64,000 nucleotides of DNA from Planococcus shenhongbingii (GTDB lineage Bacteria; Bacillota; Bacilli; Bacillales_A; Planococcaceae), in NCBI RefSeq assembly GCF_030413635.1, contig NZ_CP129235.1, forward strand, positions 2,294,001-2,358,000, in the 5' to 3' direction. A program made the position numbers and the translations under genes. The stretch's first letter is position 1; each line of letters starts with the position of its first letter. The notes beneath the pieces were generated by a model. That model was given only the letters and a program-made list of their open reading frames with translations. It was not told the DNA's origin and did not search any database. This document shows, piece by piece, positions 59,173 to 64,000 of this stretch.

Positions 59173-59769
59173 TTAAGATAACCATTTCGGCGGCGTGTTC
59201 TTGGACCAATAGATGTCTCCGAGTGCTATATGCTGCTGAAAATTATCGTCCGCTACATGGTAATGGAAATTGAAGAAATAGCCTTCGAGCGGTTTTTTCT
59301 CGGTTCGGACATGGAAACGGATTGCATCTTTTAAAGTTTCCGTATCATAAATATGGAAAATCTTTTCTGCATGGTCGCCGGATGGTTTTTCTGAAATCGC
59401 CAGTTTGCGTAATTTTTCGCCATCCAATCCTGCTAAATGCATATCAATCGCCTGCTGGATATTCGGCAAAATGGCCGTCTTGAACTCATCGCTGATCACC
59501 GGACCGATTTTAGAACCGAATTTCAGATAAGCCTGTTCTTCAGCAGATTGATGTACAGTCTCCAATATTGACGGTTGGGCGCTGTAATACAGTTCGCTCG
59601 GGTCAATCCAGTCATAGCTATATTGTTTGTCATTGCCAGTTGATGCCTGCGAGTCGTTATGTGATTTTTCATCTAATAAAGTTTCCCAAATCAGATGGTT
59701 GGGGGATATTACTCCCAAAGTCAAAACAGCAACTGCAATCATCAGTGACTTTTGCCACCACTTCTTCAT
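59173..59769 (-). CDS. ypjP: YpjP family protein
   Basis: 198 residues from ATG 59769 (AAGGTGA seven bases upstream). N-terminal hydrophobic segment (KSLMIAVAVLTLGVISP) acting as membrane anchor or signal, then an acidic soluble domain with EEQAYLKFGSKIGPVI, RFHVRTEKKPLEGYFFNFHYH and C-terminal IYWSKNTPPKW. Same order ypjP next to thy-dfrA in B. subtilis. Function unknown. Confidence 0.85.
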   Translation of the reverse strand: MKKWWQKSLMIAVAVLTLGVISPNHLIWETLLDEKSHNDSQASTGNDKQYSYDWIDPSELYYSAQPSILETVHQSAEEQAYLKFGSKIGPVISDEFKTAILPNIQQAIDMHLAGLDGEKLRKLAISEKPSGDHAEKIFHIYDTETLKDAIRFHVRTEKKPLEGYFFNFHYHVADDNFQQHIALGDIYWSKNTPPKWLS

Positions 59770-59915
59770 CCATATCACCTTCAATTTTGAACAATTTAGT
59801 AACGCGCTTTCTAAATTATACGAATTTCGCCTGTAAAGGTTTCATCTTCTTGAAATTCATTGTACAATAATATTAATCATATAGCTCTGTTTTTTCGAAA
59901 AAGGAGGATTTATTC

Positions 59916-59993
59916 ATGGATGCATCATTGCTAATCGGTATTGGACTATTATTTTTGCTAGGATATTTGACTTCATTGAACTTCACAGACTAA
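59916..59993 (+). CDS. 25-residue single-helix membrane peptide
   Basis: Not a typical gene call because of its length, but AAGGAGG lies eight bases before ATG 59916, the frame reads MDASLLIGIGLLFLLGYLTS then LNFTD and stop, one clean membrane helix with an acidic N-terminus, and an intrinsic terminator follows at 60020-60053. I infer a genuine small membrane protein. Family not recognised. Confidence 0.65.
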   Translation: MDASLLIGIGLLFLLGYLTSLNFTD

Positions 59994-60019
59994 ATTCAAA
60001 CATCCTATATACAGGAAAT

Positions 60020-60053
60020 GAAAAACTGCGGCTCATTGCTGCAGTTTTTTATT
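60020..60053 (+). terminator. Terminator of the 25-residue peptide gene
   Basis: AAACTGC(G)G / C(T)GCAGTTT with CTCATTG loop and T6. Confidence 0.8.
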
Positions 60054-60067
60054 ATGCTAAAATATTG

Positions 60068-60108
60068 AATAAAAAAGGGTGCGGAATTGATTATTCCGCA
60101 CCCTTTCT
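60068..60108 (-). terminator. Terminator of brxA-ypiP
   Basis: AAGGGTGCGGAAT / ATTCCGCACCCTT stem, followed by TTTTTTATT on the minus strand. Confidence 0.93.
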
Positions 60109-60112
60109 TGGT

Positions 60113-60892
60113 CTATTTTATTCGGCAGTCAATGGCACCGTAATGGAATTTAGTATTGGGCCGCACTCTTCTGTTAAAACCGAACGTTTCAAAATCGCTA
60201 GACCGGAAGTGGGCTTTCAGCACAACGCTCTTGCGCGCCGCCCGGACCGCTTCAGCTACCCATTCAGCGGTCAGCTGCCCGTTGTCAGCTGATGCCCGGA
60301 TCGATTTGAAATTGGAGGCTTCTGAAATTTCTTCTGTGAACATCGGATCCATATAAACCACGTCAATCGAATTATCCTCCAAAGTCTTCAGAAAATCGAC
60401 GGCGTTATTGGACATGACTTCGATTTGCTTCATAGCATCCGTTAAATGCGGCATTGCCTCATAGCTTTGCAATCCTTGCTTGATCACATATGCCATAGCC
60501 GGATGGCTTTCACAGCCGATGACTCTCCCCCGGCTGCCTACTCGGTATGATGCCACAATCGCATCTGACGCCATACCGAGCGTACAGTCGAGAAAAACGT
60601 CTCCTTCTTCAAGGCCAGATACATCGATAAGCGGGTCCTCTTCGATAGGCCGCTTGGTCCGGAAAGCCGATGAATTCGGATGAAAAAAGAACGGCTCGGT
60701 TTTACCCAATGGGTAAAACTCGAGACGTTCTTTTGCCGCAACCAGCACATCCACGCATTCTTCCGCATGGATTTTTTCAATCGAACGCTTTTTCCGCAGC
60801 ACAAACGGTATGGAAAGGTCTTTTGCCGTTTTCACTGCCAGCCGGTCCGTCCGTTCATTCGGCCGGTATGCTGTTGTGACGATTGTCTTCAC
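60113..60892 (-). CDS. ypiP: YpiP-like class I SAM-dependent methyltransferase
   Basis: 259 residues. SAM fold: DVFLDCTLGMASDAIVASY (motif I), VIGCESHPAMAYVIKQGL, IDVVYMDPMFTEE (DPMF, the RsmJ-type catalytic motif IV). Resembles RsmJ (16S rRNA G1516 methylation) and B. subtilis YpiP. FYPLGKTEPFFFHPNSSAFR is conserved in the family. Its start overlaps the end of brxA by 4 bases (ATGA). Confidence 0.85.
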   Translation of the reverse strand: MKTIVTTAYRPNERTDRLAVKTAKDLSIPFVLRKKRSIEKIHAEECVDVLVAAKERLEFYPLGKTEPFFFHPNSSAFRTKRPIEEDPLIDVSGLEEGDVFLDCTLGMASDAIVASYRVGSRGRVIGCESHPAMAYVIKQGLQSYEAMPHLTDAMKQIEVMSNNAVDFLKTLEDNSIDVVYMDPMFTEEISEASNFKSIRASADNGQLTAEWVAEAVRAARKSVVLKAHFRSSDFETFGFNRRVRPNTKFHYGAIDCRIK

Positions 60893-61326
60893 TGAGCTTT
60901 TACCTGTTCCAGCACTTGCGTCAAATGGTCACGGATATGGTCTACATCGTGGTCTTCAATTTGTTCACGTGGAATAAAGTATGCCAGTTCCCCGTCTTTC
61001 AGCACCGCAATCGACGGTGAAGAAGGTGGAATCTCATCAAAATAATTGCGCATTTGAGCAGTTGCTTCTTTATCCTGCCCGGCAAAAACCGTCACCAGAT
61101 GATCCGGCTTCGCATCAGTAGCCTGGATTGCTTCAATTACTGCAGGACGAGCCAAACCGGCCGCACAGCCACAGACAGAGTTGATGACCACTAAACTCGT
61201 TCCTTTAGCTTCTGCCATATGCTCGTTGACTTCTTCAGCAGTCAAAAGCTCTTTAAATCCATTGGCAGTCAATTCCTGGCGCATCGGTACAACGATGCCT
61301 TTCATGTATTCATCATATGCGTTCAT
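60889..61326 (-). CDS. brxA: Bacilliredoxin BrxA (YphP)
   Basis: 145 residues, thioredoxin-like with a CGC active site (C52, C54) in VVINSVCGCAAGLARPA; FAGQDKEATAQMRNYF and IPPSSPSIAVLKDGE are family hallmarks. Removes bacillithiol from S-bacillithiolated proteins, so the host should make bacillithiol. Collinear with yphP-ypiP-ypjP of B. subtilis. Confidence 0.95.
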   Translation of the reverse strand: MNAYDEYMKGIVVPMRQELTANGFKELLTAEEVNEHMAEAKGTSLVVINSVCGCAAGLARPAVIEAIQATDAKPDHLVTVFAGQDKEATAQMRNYFDEIPPSSPSIAVLKDGELAYFIPREQIEDHDVDHIRDHLTQVLEQVKAQ

Positions 61327-61652
61327 TGTTTCCCCTACTTTCGTATAATCTCTTTTCCGCTTGGTATATAGCGTTTTCTCCTTTTTATTCTAACCCACAC
61401 ACCCCGTACTTTCATAGTTTTTCGTATTTTATGTTACTTTTATGTTTGTTTTCGTTATTTTTTCGATATCACTTTCTTCTTTTTTAAACTTCCTTCTATA
61501 TATTATATTTTCATTTCACCTATCTAAACATCACGTTTGATACCTATAAACGTGAATTATTCCCGTTAAAAAATCAAAAACGGCTCATTGTGGTCTTTCT
61601 AGCAATTCGTTACGATAGAAAAAACAGTTACACAAAAAAGAGGGAGAAGTTG
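61327..61652. other. AT-rich intergenic region
   Basis: 326 bases between divergent starts. TCACGTTT / AAACGTGA (61531-61538, 61548-61555) forms a small hairpin and CCGTT...AACGG follows at 61562-61583. No gene seen; no clear promoter pair for either side. Confidence 0.4.
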
Positions 61653-61979
61653 ATGAAAGCTAAGTGGGATTTACCTGAGGAACTAAAAGGAATGGAAATA
61701 TTGGAGACCTTGATCAGCCCCGTGAATATGGATATGGGCGTAATGATTGTTGGTGAAGATTATTTCGAAGGGGCCAAACAATCGATAGTCCGGTTTTACT
61801 TGATCACGATAAAAGAAGATGAATGCTACATCGATGATGAGCTGCAAGCATTCGCTTTTCCGAACTTCAATAGCGCAAAGAAATTTGCGGAAGATGCGCC
61901 AACTATGTCGGCGATTGATTTGATGCTGCTGATGAATGGAAGCCTAACGAACGATATAAATAGCAATTTTGTTCAATAA
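61653..61979 (+). CDS. Hypothetical soluble protein
   Basis: 108 residues from ATG 61653 (GAGGGAGAA upstream; the open frame runs 21 codons further without a site). Acidic: KAKWDLPEELKGMEILETLI, MVGEDYFEGAKQSIVRFYLI-like beta strands, and a C-terminal helix ending in LLMNGSLTNDINSNFVQ. I do not recognise it. Single gene with its own terminator. Confidence 0.65.
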   Translation: MKAKWDLPEELKGMEILETLISPVNMDMGVMIVGEDYFEGAKQSIVRFYLITIKEDECYIDDELQAFAFPNFNSAKKFAEDAPTMSAIDLMLLMNGSLTNDINSNFVQ

Positions 61980-62020
61980 AAGTAGCCCTCTACCTAAAAA
62001 GGTAAAGGGCTACTTTTATA
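61980..62020 (+). terminator. Terminator of the 108-residue gene, bidirectional
   Basis: AGTAGCCCT..ACCT / AGGT..AGGGCTACT with TTTTAT; can also serve the minus-strand gene ending at 62033. Confidence 0.85.
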
Positions 62021-62032
62021 TTCTTGTTTTTT

Positions 62033-62685
62033 TCATATTAAAGGTGGAAGTCCAGCAAATTGACCTATAGTAATTAGGGCAGAAATATTCCCTAAAGAAC
62101 TTTGGAGAAAACCAAATAACTTTTTAGCTTTAGTATCATTTCCTTCTTCTATCGCTAGTTTTAATTCTTCTGCATTATAATGGGCTTGTACTTTCTTTGA
62201 TTCGTCCTCTAAAGAATTAATGTAATCAAATAGTTCTAAAAATGCTTTTTCTTGATCTTTGTTTCTAATGTTAATGTTTTGTTGTTTAACATTGTCGCCC
62301 TTTACATTCAAGTTTCCATATGTTGAATTATTAAAACTATCTTTAATATCTTGTCGATTATCCACGTAAACAAAAACTCCTTTTCCAATGTCTTGAAATA
62401 ACCCCTTAGCTAGCAAATCATTCATAGTTCTTTGACTTGCCATACTTGTTGGTATTTTTTGTTTAGCTATGCCAATATCAGATGTTTTTTTTTTAGTATT
62501 TCGTTTCTAAAATTATCTGTAAACTTAAAGGTTAATAAAAAATTGTCTGGTTCAAACCCTTCTTCTCCACAAAAGCATTCAAAATATTCTTCGATAGGAG
62601 CATCTAATGAGAAAGATAAGTTTTTATGATTGTTAGGACAAAGAATAATTTTTTGAGTAATCAATTCAAATCCATCTTTTCTCAT
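62033..62685 (-). pseudogene. Unrecognised cysteine-containing protein split by an A10 frameshift
   Basis: Part one starts at ATG 62685 (MRKDGFELITQKIILCPNNHKN...ECFCGEEGFE...FRNEILKKK) and ends at 62467; part two continues TSDIGIAKQKIPTSMASQRTMNDLLAKGLF... to 62033 in another frame. The junction is a run of ten A (T at 62485-62494); eleven A would give one 217-residue protein. Part two has no ribosome site of its own at ATG 62443. Part one has a CPNNH/CFC metal-knuckle-like set; part two is acidic with NVKQQNINIRNKDQEKAFLELF. The start overlaps the end of the upstream coiled-coil gene, so they are coupled. Real frameshift, slippage site or sequencing error are all possible. Confidence 0.65.
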
Positions 62686-62686
62686 T

Positions 62687-63109
62687 TTATCGATTAATAT
62701 AAGCCACAACCACATTGCCAATTATCGTCACGCCTCCACTGGCAAATACAGCGATGACGGCAAGCCATACTTTTTCTTTCGTACCGAACTTTATTTTCGT
62801 CGCCGTTTCCCGACTGACAAAAGCTTTACCGTCGGAATCAAAGTAGTGATCAACGAACCGGTGTAACAAAGCCCTTGTTTGTGCGCCGTCCTTTAACACG
62901 GTCAACTCTATGCCAGACATTGCGCTTCGAATTGTCGTCACTTCAGTTTCAACTCCCAGAACCTCAGACTTTACATCCTGGATCTCGCTTTTGGTTTCAG
63001 ACTGAATCAGTTCGACTTTTTCTAAACGAGGCAAGATGTCCCCTTTAATTAAAAGATCGTGTTGCTCCACCGTTTTAAACATGCCTAGCTCATCCCCTTT
63101 ACCTGGCAT
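62687..63109 (-). CDS. Coiled-coil protein with C-terminal membrane helix, unrecognised
   Basis: 140 residues from ATG 63109 (AAGGGAG six bases upstream; earlier in-frame ATGs fit less well). Residues 15-70 look like a coiled coil (RLEKVELIQSETKSEIQDVK), 70-105 is a soluble segment (LHRFVDHYFDSDGKAF), 115-140 is a membrane helix (VWLAVIAVFASGGVTIIGNV). The layout recalls phage XhlA/holin-like or adaptor proteins but no motif proves this. Coupled to the split gene 62033-62685. Confidence 0.6.
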   Translation of the reverse strand: MPGKGDELGMFKTVEQHDLLIKGDILPRLEKVELIQSETKSEIQDVKSEVLGVETEVTTIRSAMSGIELTVLKDGAQTRALLHRFVDHYFDSDGKAFVSRETATKIKFGTKEKVWLAVIAVFASGGVTIIGNVVVAYINR

Positions 63110-63141
63110 CCCCATCTCCCTTTTCTCTCTTTTTGGCAAAT

Positions 63142-63166
63142 GAAAAAGAGCGCCTTTATAGGCGTC
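63142..63166 (-). terminator. Terminator behind the 249-residue membrane protein
   Basis: ACGCCT / AGGCGC with ATAA loop and CTTTTTC on the minus strand; short stem. Confidence 0.65.
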
Positions 63167-63182
63167 CTTCTAATTTAGACTA

Positions 63183-63932
63183 TTAAACATCATAACTAGC
63201 AATTTGATTTACATTACTAGTTAATGGGTTTTCGCCATCTACTTCCTTCATTATTTTTGCATTATTAATAGCAGAAAAAATATACATCATACTAAGATAC
63301 TCGATTAGCAATCCTATCATTACAACAGTTTCAGTGAGTCCACCAGGTTCCACGATGAATAAGGCGGCAAGTGAAGTAACTAGCAACACAACTGCTAATA
63401 AAAATTGGAAAGCTTTAGCATTATGAGATAAGAAGTTTTGCCCCCAAATTACCTTCTTTTTTTCATAAAACCTATGAATCTCTCTATCATTCATAGAATC
63501 TAAATCAATAAATTTAAAGCTATTTATGTCCTTGGAAACTAATAACTTATTGTTCGCTACCATTCTTTTAATAATCCACTTCTCATTGGCTTCTTTATTT
63601 TCAATATAGAAGCCTATTTTTATACCAAAGAGTTTTCCCAGTGCCCAGACACTTAAAAAAGCTATCGTTATTGTTATGGCCATAGCTATCAAACTAATAA
63701 TTAACGGTTGGGCTACAGACTCATTAACTTCAATCTTGCTTTGGAAAGGAATTAATATTATTTGGGAAAGGATACTTAAAACAAGAATTTGTGCTGAATA
63801 GATAGTAATTCTTTTGAAATTTGTCATTAATATTTTTTCTACTGTAAACATACCAACTGTATCTAGAACCAATTTAAGAAAAATAATTATAACCGGTACA
63901 GCTGCGGTAATACTAATATTTTCAATCGCCAT
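63183..63932 (-). CDS. Polytopic membrane protein, unrecognised
   Basis: 249 residues from ATG 63932 (GGAGAG seven bases upstream). Hydrophobic helices at about 8-28, 42-62, 78-102, 175-195 and 205-225, with a soluble loop of about 70 residues in the middle (NKEANEKWIIKRMVANNKLLVSKD ... MNDREIHRFYEKKKVIWG). No family recognised. AT-rich compared with the conserved genes to the left; with the two neighbouring genes it makes an accessory block at the window edge. Confidence 0.65.
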   Translation of the reverse strand: MAIENISITAAVPVIIIFLKLVLDTVGMFTVEKILMTNFKRITIYSAQILVLSILSQIILIPFQSKIEVNESVAQPLIISLIAMAITITIAFLSVWALGKLFGIKIGFYIENKEANEKWIIKRMVANNKLLVSKDINSFKFIDLDSMNDREIHRFYEKKKVIWGQNFLSHNAKAFQFLLAVVLLVTSLAALFIVEPGGLTETVVMIGLLIEYLSMMYIFSAINNAKIMKEVDGENPLTSNVNQIASYDV

Positions 63933-64000
63933 GGACACTCTCCAGATTCTACATATTTTATTACCTTTTTATAGTAACAAAATGTTAAATAATAGAATAG

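Noticed and set aside
1..64000. tRNA, rRNA, T-box or further riboswitches
   Set aside because: None of the characteristic blocks were seen apart from the S-box and THI elements.

Overview
The window looks like chromosomal DNA of a Gram-positive member of the Bacillales, most likely the Planococcaceae (Planococcus or Planomicrobium-like). That is inference from gene content, strong GGAGG-type ribosome binding sites, a bacilliredoxin, S-box and THI riboswitches, and gene order that parallels Bacillus subtilis in two blocks: yojO-yojN near odhB-odhA, and msrB-msrA-ypmS-ypmR then ypkP-dfrA-thy-ypjP-ypiP-yphP. No rRNA, tRNA, CRISPR array, transposase or integrase gene was seen.

Layout. 1-1640: an RsbQ-like hydrolase (cut by the left edge) overlaps a PAS-GGDEF diguanylate cyclase. 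1640-4200: AT-rich accessory stretch of five very small membrane-protein genes on the minus strand, one frameshifted, with four copies of a 32-bp palindrome between them. 4200-8070: SAM-riboswitch operon metN-metI-metQ plus an iron-type alcohol dehydrogenase. 8110-10531: a TPR protein and a Bax-inhibitor-like membrane protein, with a 21-bp-period repeat array between them. 10725-13521: sucrose-6-phosphate hydrolase and fructokinase without a transporter. 13715-17400: TPP riboswitch and the ykoFEDC ECF transporter for a thiamine precursor. 17640-27600: GNAT, Spo0M-like, AI-2E-family, LCP, MsrA, then an MFS-CorA-HAD operon, and the ABC-F protein YkpA. 27640-32530: two cold-shock-domain proteins flanking a tandem pair of thermolysin-like secreted proteases. 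32736-34581: xpaC-yaaN. 34620-35020: two more 21-bp-period arrays and a row of hairpins. 35020-43403: YojO/YojN, DedA, an intergenic inverted-repeat element, and the 2-oxoglutarate dehydrogenase genes odhA-odhB.

43649-47381 is an apparent operon murG-dapF-diguanylate cyclase. 47513-53374: MATE exporter, a large nested inverted-repeat element, a CobW-type metallochaperone coupled to a small helical protein, CtpA-like protease, DeoD, YozE. 53463-55816: ypmR-ypmS-msrA-msrB operon (methionine sulfoxide repair). 55894-59769: DegV-family protein, PlsC-like acyltransferase, dfrA, thyA, ypjP. 59916-61326: a 25-residue membrane peptide gene, ypiP methyltransferase and bacilliredoxin brxA. 61653-64000: AT-rich accessory end with unrecognised proteins, one split by a frameshift in an A10 run.

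The most unusual signals are not protein families: (1) three arrays sharing a GGA-n-AGTATTT core at an exact 21-bp period (two helical turns) in intergenic DNA; (2) the 32-bp palindromes interleaved with tiny membrane-protein genes; (3) related, deeply nested inverted-repeat elements at 38.85-39.2 kb and 48.9-49.4 kb; (4) the RsbQ hydrolase wired to a diguanylate cyclase instead of the RsbP phosphatase. Two homopolymer frameshifts (3.4 kb and 62.5 kb) may be real or assembly errors. All family names come from recognition of the translated sequence by eye; no search was run.
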